The notes beneath the pieces are model-generated. The model worked only from the letters and a program-made list of their open reading frames with translations, made no database searches and had not been told where the DNA came from. This document shows, piece by piece, positions 45,632 through 58,155 of a DNA stretch of 64,000 nt. Source of the stretch: Linnemannia schmuckeri (lineage: Eukaryota; Mortierellomycota; Mortierellomycetes; Mortierellales; Mortierellaceae); contig JANATG010000001.1 in the NCBI GenBank assembly GCA_029449235.1, positions 2,046,001-2,110,000 on the forward strand. Reading direction: 5' to 3'. The position numbers were made by a program, and so were the translations under genes. Position 1 is the first letter of the stretch; each line of letters begins with the position of its first letter.

Positions 45632-47734
45632 ATGTCTTCGCGCCTTCATCGCATTCTGACATCAGCGACAACAACAACATCAAGGATCCTTCTCTCATCA
45701 ATCACTATTACCTCTACTACCCTCATCTCTTCCTTTCGAACCTCCTCTCAACGCTCATTCGCAACCACTTCTTCAAGAATGAGTCTCGCATACACCGCCG
45801 AGCGCGCACAGGAGATTGCCGACAACTTGGCCGAGGTTAAGGCTAAACTGGACGAAACCCTTCAGAACAAAGGCGCATCAGCCCAGAAGGTATTTTTCTC
45901 TCTTCGGAGATGAATAGATCCTATGCATGATTTTGATCCGCACACTCTGTATGGTCTCATATACTACCCGAGGACCGATTTTCTCATTCTCTTACCTTGC
46001 AGTAGACTGGAGCTGTAAGATATTCATTCATAGTTTGACTAACCACACTTCTCTCTCTCTCTCTCCCTCTCTTAATTGATCAATTGGAACATAGGCGCGC
46101 TTGGTTGCTGTGAGCAAGTTTAAGCCCGCATCTGATATCCTTGCAGCATACGAGAAATCAGGCCATCGAAACTTTGGGGAGAACTATGTAAGTCAGCCTC
46201 TCAAAATATCCAAGCGGGGGTCTAGGCACTGACATGTGCAAGAGTTACCCCTCTCAAGTGCTTTCATACTTCTCAACATGCCCCGATCCTGATCTCATAC
46301 CCTCTTTTTATGTTGTGTTCTTTCAACTAGGTCCAGGAACTCGAGGAAAAGAGCAAGGAGGTAAAGTTCACTGCAAGAATGCGCCATTAGCAGAGATGTT
46401 CAATGGAAGAGTACTTTTTTGGAAAGATATGCATTGCAGGCCAATGCTCGGGTCTTTTCTTTCTTTTTTTTTTTTTTTTTGACACGTTTGTATACGGACA
46501 TTAATTATTTTCTTGGCCTGTGTGGTTTTTTGATACTAATTCGGACAAACTAGCTTCCTAGTGATATCCAATGGCACTTTATTGGATCCCTCCAGTCGAA
46601 CAAGTGCAAGGTTATCGCAGGTAACGCTCCTGTCTGGGTGTTCATTGCTCTACAAGGAAAGAGAGTCTGCGACTATTTTTTTGGTCTACGCGTACAATCA
46701 CTCTGTCCTCACTAAATATTTTTGTCTATCCTAAATATATAGCGATCCCTAATGTGTTTATCGTGGAGACAGTCGACAGCGCCAAGAAGGCAACTACATT
46801 GGACAAGGCGTGCGCGGGAGCGGCACGCGCCGAGCCACTTCGTATCTTTTTGCAAGTCAACACAAGTGGCGAAGAGAGTACGTTTCACAGGAAGGCGTGT
46901 ATTATTTTGTGCTCGAGTTATTTTAGCTCTTTTGCCATCAACTTTTTGCAGTACTGGCAATCCTCGATATGTGTCTTGCAAATTTGATCTAATTCTTTTT
47001 GTATGAAACGTGCATAGGCAAGAGCGGAATGCTCCCAAGTGAAGTACTGGAAGTTGCCCAGCACGTCGTTTCGACTTGCTCGCATCTCAAACTGGCAGGA
47101 TTAATGACTATCGGATCACCTAACCCCGATCTGGAAAATGGCGAGAACCCAGATTTCAAGGTAAGAGAAGGAGCAAAAGGAATGACAGCAGGCGGACCCA
47201 CCAACAAAAACAGTAATGCACCAACCATGTCATTTTTGCGTCATTACGATACGGAGGAGGATAGGGAATGAGGTGTGTGCCCCCGTACCTCTCTTTCTTT
47301 CCCTTTGTGGGCCTCTGCTTTTTCCATTTCTCCCGATCTCACTAGCCTGAAATGACGAAAAGTGCACTAACGGATCCGTGCTTTTTTTTTTTCTTTATTA
47401 ATTTTTTAGGCGTTGAACGAGTGCAGGACCACCGTCCAGGATGCTCTCAAAATCAATGATCTCGAACTCAGCATGGTAAGAATGAACGCAATGGAGAGAA
47501 CAAAGAGGTACAAGGCGCAGATAGGGATAGTGACAGAGAACCCCAAGCTGGCATTGAAAAAAAAAGAAGTAGGCCACTCACACGATCAGAAAAATGAATA
47601 TATTTTTACTTTTTCTGGAAAAATAGGGAATGAGCGATGACTTTCAGAGGGCGCTTTTGCAGGGATCGACCAACATCCGAGTTGGAAGCACTATCTTCGG
47701 ATCTCGGCCTCCATTTAGCAAGACCGCTGCATAA
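45632..47734 (+). CDS. PLPBP: PLP homeostasis protein (YggS/PROSC/YBL036C family)
   Basis: Non-catalytic PLP-binding protein that controls cellular pyridoxal phosphate. Join 45632-45889, 46095-46187, 46331-46360, 46554-46620, 46743-46877, 47018-47160, 47410-47475, 47627-47734. This gives 299 aa from the first ATG. The PLP lysine is in LVAVSKFKP (K94); NFGENY, WHFIGSLQSNK, GLMTIG and GMSDDF...GSTNIRVGSTIFG are family signatures. The first 49 residues are rich in Ser, Thr and Arg with no acids (MSSRLHRILTS...), as in a mitochondrial presequence. A second ATG at 45779 (MSLAYTAERAQEIADNLAEV) would give a 250-aa cytosolic form of normal family length. Both starts are open and in frame, so dual localisation is possible. 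Confidence 0.92.
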
Positions 47735-49534
47735 GCATAAGCATGAGCAAAGAAGGAAGCTCAAAGAGTATGTAGCAACTATCTTACGAAATCAGATGAG
47801 AACCCTAATAGATAATGAGTGTAAATATACAGTTTTCGCTTTTTTTTTCAGAGATGTTTTCAGAGGAACAGTGAGTGCGTGAAGGGCAGATTCTTTCTGT
47901 GTTCAGAAATGTTACAAAGTCTTTTTTTCTTTCGACGAGCAACTTACCGAGAAAGAAGAGTGAGGGAAACGTGCACGCTTGTAGGAGTCCAACAATAACA
48001 GCATGTAACAACAACAAAAGCAACGCACTTGTGACACAGTAGGGTTTTTTTTACCGACAAATGCACTGGCCTTTAGTTTCTTTTTTTGGGGGCCACTCAA
48101 TCCTCGGCATTGGTTGGTTGCTGTGTCACTAAATCGTTTTAATCTGATTTCTCACAAGCAACAACAACAATGGCAATAAAAATTAACGAGAGCCGAGAGG
48201 AGAAGGCAAAATGAAAAATAGAACGTTCTCGAGCGGAGGTGGGTTAGAAGGGTTAGTTGAGAGGTAAGAAGGAAGAGGTAAAAGAAGTGAAGGGTCGTCG
48301 GGTTGCATCGTTGTTTGTCGCTTTCGTTTGACGTCGTCAACAGCAGATGATCAACAAAAACGCGAGGGACAAACAAAAAATAAAATGGATATGAGGCATG
48401 GTATGTGGCGTGGATGTCTGAATTATTATTATTTTTGTGGCTGTCCGATCATTCGCTGCTGCTGTTGCTGATGGGCAATGGATGATGATGCTCTGGCATG
48501 TTGGAATATTTGCCGAGCCTTCCATTCCTTCCATCGTATCTTCTTTTTATGCCTGGGGTGGCCCATGTCATTACAACCATCCATGATGGGGGAGGATAAG
48601 GAGAAAGAAAGCCATCGCCGAATCAGAAGGCAATAATTATGCAATTTTGCTGGCTGGAGTAGGTGTGTAGCGGGGACTGAGACATGACAAAGTAGAACCA
48701 GCCAGGCAGGCACAAAGGGGCAGGGCAGGCAGGACACTCTCATTGGCACCCACCAATATGGCCAACCACAACCAAGGATATTCTATTTTCGTGCCTGAAG
48801 TTTTGATGAGCATGCGAAGCAAATAGGGTGAGAGTATGGTGTCGAGCGTGACGGCAGCGAGTGTGTGCATGAGTAGGTGTGCTTAGCAAAGGCGAGGTAG
48901 TATTTTTTCTTTTTTTCGTTTTTCTTTTTCTTTGGGATGCAACATCCAAAGAGGAGCGGAATTATGTTATCGATGGATCCCTTCAATGGAGTATTCGAGT
49001 CTCCGCACAAAACACACACTCCCACTTGCGCACTTTCTTCTTTATTCATTCATCAACAGTCAACAAACAATAGCAAGCGAAAAAAAGCATAAGGTATGTG
49101 TCCTGCTTTCTCTTTGGGCCCTTGGTGTCGTAAACAACTGCTTCGTTGTCTGTTGTCTGTTGTTGTTTAATGGGAGGAACGAGTGTGCACAACTGACAGT
49201 GGTGGCAGAAGACAAGGCAAGGCAATAAGCATTGTGTCCTATTATCCCATTCATGCCATTCCCTTTCGCTCTCGCTTTTTGCTCTCAAAGTTGAATTTAC
49301 TTTCCCCTTCTCTTCGTTCTTCTTTTCTTCTCTCTTTCTTTTCTTTTTCTTCTTCACCCATCTCCCTCTTGCTCAACTCCTCCTCCTTCCCTCTCCCTCA
49401 TCTCTTTTTTTTCCACCTTCTCCTCTCCCTTCTACTCCTCTTCTTACTTCTCTGTCTCTCCGCATCTGCATCTCCCTTCTTACCCTCTTACAACCTTCAG
49501 CCGACAATCCGCATCAGTGTCCGTCTTGTCATCC
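47735..49534. other. 1.8-kb intergenic region
   Basis: No gene recognised. The right end is a long pyrimidine-rich leader (about 49.28-49.5 kb) of the Sel1-repeat gene. Confidence 0.5.
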
Positions 49535-52033
49535 ATGGCCGCAAGTGTTTCTTCAACGATCCAGAACGGATCGGTTCACCTAGAGTCAAATCCCGATCGG
49601 ACGCTGTCCTCTGAACAACTCAAGATGCAGGCCCATCCTGAACAGCAGCAACAACAGCAACAGCAACAACAACAACAAGCCCCACTGCAGCAGCAGCAGT
49701 TCTATGACGACCTGGCTCCTCAACCTCCATCAAAGGACGATAGCAATCAGCCTCCTCTGGACGAGCAGCAGCAACAGGAACAGACACAATTGGAGCAGCA
49801 ACGATACCAGTACGAACAGCAACTGTACTACCAGCAACAACAACAACAGCAGCAGTATGAGCAGGAAATGATGTACCAGCAACAGCAGTTGGCGTCCGGT
49901 GGTCTCCTTCCTGGAAGTGCAGAGTGGCAACAACAGCAAATGCTAATGCAGCAACAGATGCAACAACCAGAATCGCCCAATGGTGACCAGTCGCTTCTGT
50001 CGCATTCCCATCTCAAGCCAGGCCACAAGGCGACCTTGCTCTCCTACACCCAGACACTGGAACTCTACCGCCAGAACGCTAAAAAGACCAACGACCCCGA
50101 GCTGCAGTTTGAGTTTGCAGCCTTTATGATCGATGCCGGCAAACCCCTGGAGGACCCACAGACGAGAGCAGAACTATTTGACGAAGCCATGAAGCTTCTC
50201 CGCAAGCTGGCCACCAACGGCCATGCCGAGTCGCAGCACTACCTCGCCGAATGCTTTGCCTCTGGTTTCGCAAAGGGCAAGCCCGACTTTGACAAGGCCT
50301 TCCCCCTCTGGGTCCAGGCCTCGAAACACGGACACCCCGATGCTGCCTACCGCACAGGACGATGCTATGATGAGGGATTGGGCACTCGCAAGGATAATGC
50401 CAGAGCGGTCCAATTTTACAGGTAAATAACTCGTCTCATTTTTTATTTTTGGGATTTTGAATCTATCATATTTTTTAACCTGTGATAACAAGGCTGAAAG
50501 CTTGTTCTATGAGTGTTCAGGAGAGCAATTAAGAACCACGGGGTGGAAAGTCAGAGTGTCAGAAGGAGAGCAATGAGAAGAGACTAGGGATCAGACCAAC
50601 ACTTCAAGGACAACAAAAGAAAAAAAAAAGGGCCATTGGATGCTTCTTTGGAGTGCTGTAGAAGGATGGAGAATAAACAAAAAATAGAGTCGGAAACGGG
50701 GGAAGGAGTAGGCGATCGGATAATGGGCATTCAAGGGGAATGATGGACGGATAAAAAAATGATCTCTGCGGACGTTTTTTTGGTTGTTCGACAAGGAGAA
50801 AGCCGCCCCAGGGCCAAGGATTAAAAGGACAGACGCTCTATCCGCAGCGATATGGCGATTTATAAATTTAAGGGAAACAAAAAAGAGGGATCGGACATCG
50901 AGGGAGAAAGGAGAGAGTGAGTGATTATTCGTTTTTCTGTAACTGTATGTTCATCAGTGTCTACACCACGCATACACGGATGTCTTTCAAGGACAAGACG
51001 AAGCAGTACGAGTCATACGTTGATGGAGCAGCATGGTGTCGAGACTCGACTAGTTCATTGGGCTAGTGGACTCTATTGATAACAGTAGGGTGGGAGAGAG
51101 GTCAGACCGCATTCCTTGTGCATTCACACTGGCGGAACGTCAACACCAGTAGCATCAACAATGACAATAACAACAACAACAACAAAATAGACTGGTATCA
51201 GGAGCCATATAGCTCTCACGACATTCAATTAGACGATAACATTGGTCCACGAACTGAAAAAAAAAGAGATGATTACATTTTGGGGTAAACACGATACGCC
51301 CGTTTTTGTACCTGAACTGACCCTTTTTTAATATTGTTATCTAATATGGTATCATAGGAAAGCAGCGTCGGCTAATCATCCTGGAGCTATGTGGCGTCTG
51401 GGCGTTGTTACTCTGTACGGAGAGCTTGGATTGGCGGCGTCACCCAGAGATGGAGTCAAGTGGTTGAAGCGATCGTCTCAGGCAGCAACACCCGAATTCC
51501 CCTTTGCACTGTACGAATTGGCTCAGCTGCACGAGCGTGGTATCGAGAACATTGTATTTGTGGATCCCGAGTACTCTGTGTCGTTGTACTCTCAGGCGGC
51601 CGAGTTGGGACATGCGGCATCTGCGTTCCGTCTGGGCGAGTGCTGGGAGTATGGCAAGCTTGGATGCAAACAGGATCCTAGATTGTCGATTCATTACTAC
51701 ACACTTGCGGCGCAGCAGGAGCATCCGGAGGCATGTTTTGCATTGGCGGCATGGTATCTTGTGGGGTCCCAGGGGATCTTGCCCCAGTCCGATGCAGAGG
51801 CATATATCTGGGCTAAGCGAGCTGCGGAGAAGGATCTGCCCAAAGCCTTGTATGCGATGGGATATTTCACAGAGGTTGGGATTGGCCCACGCAAGGATAT
51901 GGATGAGGCGATTGAGTGGTACAAGAAGGCGTCTCTTGCTGGAGACAAACGTGCGACGGAGCGTCTTGAGGGTGTGCCTGTCGACGCCAAGAAGGGCGAC
52001 AAGGGCAACAACGAGAAGTGTACCATCATGTAG
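49535..52033 (+). CDS. Sel1-repeat protein of the Skt5/Chs4 type, prenylated
   Basis: Relative of the activator that recruits chitin synthase to the bud neck or septum in yeasts. Join 49535-50421 and 51358-52033, 520 aa. The start is the ATG of MAASVSSTIQNG; a GTG 18 bp upstream is open but not needed. Residues about 35-150 are Gln-rich with several Gln runs. From about residue 175 a series of Sel1/TPR-like repeats follows (for example GHPDAAYRTGRCYDEGLG, GHAASAFRLGECWEYGKLG, DLPKALYAMGYFTEVGIG). The C-terminus is CTIM, a CAAX box suited to prenylation, as in Chs4/Skt5. The single intron is 936 nt, long for this window. Several Chs4 paralogues are usual in fungi, so the specific chitin synthase partner is unknown. 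Confidence 0.88.
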
Positions 52034-52690
52034 TTAGTTCTTTTTTCCTTTTTTCCACTCATTCCCTTTTTTTCTTCGTTGTTGTTTTCGTCGTATCAAA
52101 GTAATTAAAAAAATCATAATTGTAGCAGAAACAAGGCATCCAATGAGTGAAGGGTAAAGAAGAGAAAAAGGTGGGGCACAAGAAGGTCAGAAGAACAAGA
52201 AAATGGTCGTGGGGATAATGAAGGAGAGGGAAGAGAAACAAATACAAACAAGGTTTTTTCTTTTTGTTGACAAACAGCACACAAAGAATGCAGGTACGGG
52301 CTCAGGTTTGTTAGTAAGGCGAGAAGATGATTGCGAAGAAGAAGCAGAGAGTAAGGAAATGAAAAGGTGAGGGATGTATGGATAGCAACAACAATCATAT
52401 ATCTCACATCTTAAATTTTGAGGACACTGCAGGGGTGAAGGTGAAGCGAGGGCATGCGCACAAACAAAACAACAACAACCACATTGTCAAGTTATGGGGG
52501 TATAGGCGCGCCAAAGAAAACACAAAGTAAGAAAGGAAGTGGCAAAAAACAATAACCATACGCATATTCTGGGTGTTGTTTTGTGCCCATTGTTTTCTTG
52601 ATGGTGATGCGTACGGGGTGTGGTGTGGGTGTGGACCGCTGCATACCAGAAGCAATGTGTTTGCGTATAAGAACTGAAAGGGCATGCCAT

Positions 52691-52733
<43 letters not shown>

Positions 52734-53574
52734 GAGTGCAGCGAAGGCAACTTAAACGTGGAACGAATTTGAGAGTGAAAGAAGAGAGGGATGGCTGGAG
52801 ATGGCGAAGAAAAGTCGACTTTAATCTCCTTGTTGTTGCCAATTCTTAATTTGATCCGCAGAGAATAAAGTAATTACTGAAGATCAAAGGGAGAAGGCGA
52901 GGAAGGACAGCAGCACAGCCATGGCTCCCTCTGGAGAAGAAAAAAAAGGTAAAGTATGTGCTTCCTCCCCCACTTTGTTCGTCATCTTCTCTTCGGTGGT
53001 CCCCCCTTTCTGCGTGCCACTGTGGCAGAAGTGAATCGGGTCCGCTCGGATATGGTTGGGGCGTCGCTTTCTTTTTTTGATGCTTCTTTTTCCCCTTCGA
53101 CAAATGGAACAAAACGAACGAGACGAAGTGAAGGGTCGACCGTTCTTTCTTCGACTCTTTTATTTCTTTCTTTTTTTTTTCCCTCTTCTCCACTTTTCCT
53201 TTCTTCGACTTCTGTCTTCTGCTCTTCTTCCTAGACTCCTTAACCCTCTCGCTCTTACTTGCACCTTCTATTTCTTACAACTACGCCCATGGTCATCGAC
53301 CGTTATTTTTCTTCTTATTCCCTTCCTCACTCTTATTCCTGACACCTGTCTTCCTTTTTTTTTTTCTTTTTTCTTTTTTCTTTTTCTTTTTCTTTTATTG
53401 TCCCAGCCATACATCGGCTGTAATATTATCCTCCTCCTCTCTTACTCTCTCTCACGCCAACAACAGCAACAACAACAACAACAACGACAGCCAACAGCCA
53501 ACCATCCTCAACTCCCTTCCCCACACTCCTTTTTTTCCATCACCCTTCCTCCACCACTCTTCTAACTTGCAGTC
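52034..53574. other. 1.5-kb intergenic region
   Basis: No gene recognised. It contains a 41-nt T run and pyrimidine-rich sequence leading to the deubiquitinase gene. An isolated ATG at 52921 opens a dozen codons followed by a GT, without any matching downstream exon. Confidence 0.5.
52692..52732. repeat. poly(T) tract, 41 nt
   Basis: Uninterrupted T run about 0.84 kb upstream of the deubiquitinase start. Confidence 0.95.
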
Positions 53575-56500
53575 ATGGCTCTTCTCAAATGGATGGGCGT
53601 GGTAAGGAATACCAACACTCACTTACACTTACTCTCACTCCATTCATCCATGCATTCAATCACCCTAACCTTTCCTCTACACCTTCCAACCTCGCACCTT
53701 CTCGCTGCCTAAACTCATACTCGCCGCAAACCTGTCTACCTATTACATCTACTACTCCTCTGACAATACACTTTCTTCTTCCTTCCTGTTTTTACTTTAC
53801 CATTTGCATTCCATAACCACCACCCAACAAAAATACACACTAGTCGCAGCCAGAGAAACCAGTGGTGAACGATATCCCCATAGGTCTTGAGAATGTAAGC
53901 AGATAACTATTGGCCGCACTGAAGCAGCACGTTGGACACTAGGCAGCAGCTGGACGACAGCGAGAGTGATGAACCACTTCCAACACCGCCATTACCGACA
54001 ACTCAACTAAGCTCATGCAGACAAGGTGTTTCTTTTGTCTGCGTTTGCGCTTTTGCTCTCGGTTTTTATTCTTTCTCTCTGTGGCCCTTTCTTTCTTGGC
54101 GTATTGTGGTTGGATATTGTAGTGGTCGACTTCTTGTGCGCACTCGTTGTTTTCTTGTTGTTGTGTGTTATGTGTTTGTTATCTTTGTTTGCTTTTTGGT
54201 CGGTGTTTGCCTGTTTTGTCCAAGTTTTTGTGCAGGAGTATGAGTGTGTGAGACTGAGTCGTTGTCTCTCCCAACAACAACAACAACAACAACAAGTACC
54301 AGCGACAACAACAGCAGTTGTCAGTCATCAGCAATAACCACCCAAAACGTCTTGAGCAAAAGGAGCAAACATGGTCAACAAGAGCTAACAAGGCAGCAAC
54401 GTCTGATGAGCCACGGGCAGTGTTCATTACTTTCAACCAACAACTAACAGGAAACTTTACCATCAGCACCAGAAGGCGTTTTCTCAAGCACAAGCAGACT
54501 TTAAGCCCCACTTCCTCCTTCTCTGTCGAATGTTGCCGTGTACGAGCCTCACATTAACTCATTTTCGACTCTTTCTGTTTTATCCCTCTGCTGTGGATAT
54601 GTCCTTGTCCACTTGGTTTTGTTCGCTGCTTAGTTTGGCAACACATGGTAAGGAGCTTTTCTCTTTCGTCTTGCCTCGAGTGGATGGGTTAATAAAAAAG
54701 ATCAAAGGTTTCAATGCGGTTGCTAGTGTTCTTTACTAACAGGCCTTGCTCCTGCCTTTCAATTGCCTTTTTAGCTATTGTAACTCGATCCTTCAGGCGT
54801 TATATTACTGTCGACCTTTTCGCGAATGTGTGTTGGGATACCAGAGCGGGACCGGCAACTTGGTCTCTCACTACCCACTCAGCCCAATGACCCCCAGTTT
54901 CAATCTCAACAGTAATGGCTCAGCATCGTCCTACTTCACATCCCAGCCCAGTTCTGGACCAAACGGAGTCATGTCGCCCAGCGCGACACTCTCGGCAGCA
55001 TCAGGACGGAACCACCAGCGCAACAGCAGCAGCAACGGACCACCCGTGTCAACCACAGGAGCCACAGGAGCGGTAGCTGGAACCGCAGGGCAACGGAACA
55101 TTGTTGGAGTGTTATTACCCAACGGCGGTGGGCCCGATCCTGATTCTGCACCTCAAGAATCCATGTTCCTTTGTCTTCAGGATCTTTTCCAACGGATCCA
55201 AAACCATTCCAAGAAGACTCAATTCTTTACCCCTACTGCCTTTGTTGCCAAAGTCAAGAAGGAGAACGGTAAGAAGATTGATTGATCAAGGTGTTGCTCA
55301 TTGGTGCTTTCGTAGTCGCCCGATAAGAAGCAACAACAAACAAACAACGCAATCGACTCTTTCCCTGTTTTGTTTTTACACACACAGCCCAGTGGAAGAC
55401 TAGTCTGGATTGCTACAATATGCATGCTAAAAATGCAATGTATGCCGCCTTTTCATTTTCTTTCCCTGTCTGAATCTTCTTTCCATCCTCTTTTCAATGC
55501 GTTATAGAGTTGTTCAGGAGTTCAATGCACCAGGACGCGCACGAGTTCTTGATGTTCATTATCAGCACCATTTCCGAGGATATCGAGGCAGACCAGAAGA
55601 AGAACCTAAAGGAAATCGAGGACAATCAGCACAAGCCAGCAACTCTGAACGGAACGGCAACGAGCAATGGCAGTGGCATCGCAAATGGATCGGTTGGCGC
55701 AAAGAGTTCGACTGAGGAAGTGTCGATGACGCTGTCGGGCGGAGATGAGGTTAGGATCAAGGTGAATGGCGCCGATATCAACACCGTGTCGACATCAGGA
55801 GGAAGCACCCATGGAAACGGCCACCTTGGCGGTGGTGGAGAGTCGATTGGCGACCGATCTTCGATTCAGTCTGATAACACGATACCCAAACCCAAAGAGA
55901 AGATGTGGGTCCAAAAGTTGTTTGAAGGTCAGCTCACAAACGAGATTAAATGCCTCACATGCGAAAAGGTAACAAACAGCTGGTGTGTGCATCTTGTTTA
56001 TTTGAAAGTTTGTTACGTGTTGTCCTTGTAGGCGGCGACAGAGTGTCAATCTAGTGAGATATTGAATTAATATCTCGAATGACTTTAATTCTTCCAAACA
56101 CAAAAATCTATAAGACAACAAATAGAGCAGAGTCGTTCATGGATCTTTCGCTGGATATTGAACAAAACTCGTCTGTGACGAGCTGTTTGCGACAGTTCTC
56201 TGCCTCTGAGATGTTGTGCCACAAGGACAAGTTCTATTGCGATGAGTGTTGTGGACTCCAAGAAGCTGAGAAGAGGTACGAAACTGTATACTTGACTCTT
56301 TGCATCCCAGGGCTACTCGAAACACCATGCCATGATGTACTTAATTGACAACTCTGTCACTTGATACATAATGAAATGAAATTAGGATGAAAATTCAACA
56401 ACTCCCAAACATCCTCTCGCTCCACCTCAAGAGATTCAAGTATCAGGAAGCACTTCAGAAGTATGTCAAGCTGTCATATCGTGTTTCGTTCCCACTGGAG

Positions 56501-57782
56501 CTCCGCCTCTTCAACACTGTGGACGACATGGAGGACCCGGACAGGATTTATGACTTGAATGCGTTTGTTGTCCATATCGGAAGCGGTCCCCATCACGGAC
56601 ACTATGTTGCAGTCGTCAAGCACCAGGACAAGTGGCTGCTCTTTGACGATGAAACTGTCGAGGTAACAAATTCGCAAAATATCAGGAGAGGGCTTTTGCA
56701 ATGTTTGATATAATTATTATTAATATTTTCTAACCTGTTGATCAGTTTTTTACGCCCAAATATCCAATTTTTCTCGGCAATTAACGTTATTTTCTCTCTT
56801 CGTATATACTAATATGTAGACAATTGACGAGACGGATATCCATAAGTATTTTGGAGATTCTGCGCAGTTGGGATCGGGATACGTACTGTTTTACCAGGCA
56901 CGAGACCTGGATATGAGCACTATTGCGCCAATGCAGTGGGCACAACAGCAGCTGTCTTCTTCGTTCTCACTCAAGAGCCCGATCAATGGAACCTTGCCCT
57001 TCTCACCGACGAATGGACTTGGATCGGCTGACTTGGAGCAGTATGGAGGACTGATGCCTCATACCCAGCAACAGGAGCTTATTCATCAACAATTAGCCAG
57101 TCGGCAGCAACAGCAAGCTCAACAGCAGCAACAAAATGGAGGTGTGATTGGATCCCTGTTTAATGGCGGGTCGGCACCAAGTCCAGTTTCGCAAGCACAT
57201 TTGACAAACGGCAGCGGCGGTGGCACTACATCAAGCGGTGGATCTAGGAGCCCGACACAGATTCAAGACCCATCGATGCTGAACGGCCAAAAGATCACCA
57301 GTGGGTCGTATGTCTACACGAATGGGATTGCAGCCGCCGCCTCGCCAGGGCAGCCACATTACACTTCGACCAATGGATACCATTCGCATTCGACAACGGG
57401 ATCTTCTATCCCCTCGGAACCTTTACCCTTACCACACACCTTGTCGTCGCCTTCACCTTCTTCCACTTCTTCACATTATTCTTCTTCCTATAATCACAAC
57501 AACGGCTATGGCAACGGACACGGACATGGGCACGGACACGGCAACAACAACGGCAGCCATGGTCCCGTCCCACCATCACCCACAGCGACATCCCACTACT
57601 ACAAGCCGTCATCGTCATCTTCAGCATCCCCGTCTCCGGCTCCACATACGACCATTGACCCTGCAAAACTCAAGCGTGCCCAGAGTACACCGCGTATCAG
57701 CCTGGCTTCGGCCGCAAAGACCTTTGGGTCTTCGGGAGGCAAGTCTTTTATCGGCAGTCTAAGAGGAGGCAGTAGTTCCTGA
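53575..57782 (+). CDS. Ubiquitin-specific protease, USP12/46 (Ubp9/Ubp13) type
   Basis: Cysteine protease that removes ubiquitin; relatives act with WD40 partners such as WDR48 and WDR20. Join 53575-53601, 53844-53894, 54634-54647, 54775-55268, 55508-55968, 56115-56275, 56386-56662, 56820-57782, 815 aa. Cys box: GLENFGNTCYCNS with C31 as nucleophile; His box: PHHGHYVAVV (H475) with FDDETVE. CLTC and CDEC supply the zinc-finger cysteines, and QDAHEFL, LSLHLKRFKY and LSYRVSFPLELRLFN are typical of USP12/46. FGNT plus two bases of the catalytic Cys codon is a 14-nt exon behind a 739-nt intron. Ser/Gly/Asn-rich insertions occur after the Cys box and after QDAHEFL, and a 280-residue low-complexity tail follows the catalytic domain, which is why it is longer than human USP12 (370 aa). 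Confidence 0.93.
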
Positions 57783-58155
57783 GACCAAGACCGAGATAGA
57801 GAATGGAAGAACATAGGCACAAAGATAGTTCCAAACCCGGAAAAAAATACACATACAAAAAGAGCAGCATCACAAAACAATTTACAATTAAAAAAACAAA
57901 GGAAATCTCCACACTTAATCACATGCATCCTCTTTCAGTATGATTATTGTTTAATTTTGAATGTATTTGACAGATTAGAAAACATGCACAAGAGGGGAGG
58001 GAGATAACGAGAAGAGAGTGAAATTGAGAAAGAGAGAGAGCGTGAGAAAAAAATCGACAATCTGATAAAACTGCAAATCATCTCCTCTTTCCTCTCCCCT
58101 AAGAAGAAAAAGAGACAAGAGATGAGATTGAGACAAAGTGCCAAGGCTGGGTTGA
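57783..58155. other. Convergent 3' region, deubiquitinase / SIN3
   Basis: 373 bp between two convergent stop codons, AT-rich, no gene. One ATCTGATAA occurs near 58059 but lies at gene 3' ends and is unlikely to be regulatory. Confidence 0.6.

Noticed and set aside
52921..52954. Short ATG frame followed by a GT
   Set aside because: A dozen codons only; no acceptor and exon could be matched to it before the deubiquitinase start.
58059..58067. ATCTGATAA near the SIN3 stop
   Set aside because: A single copy between two convergent 3' ends with no promoter nearby; expected once by chance in a window this size.
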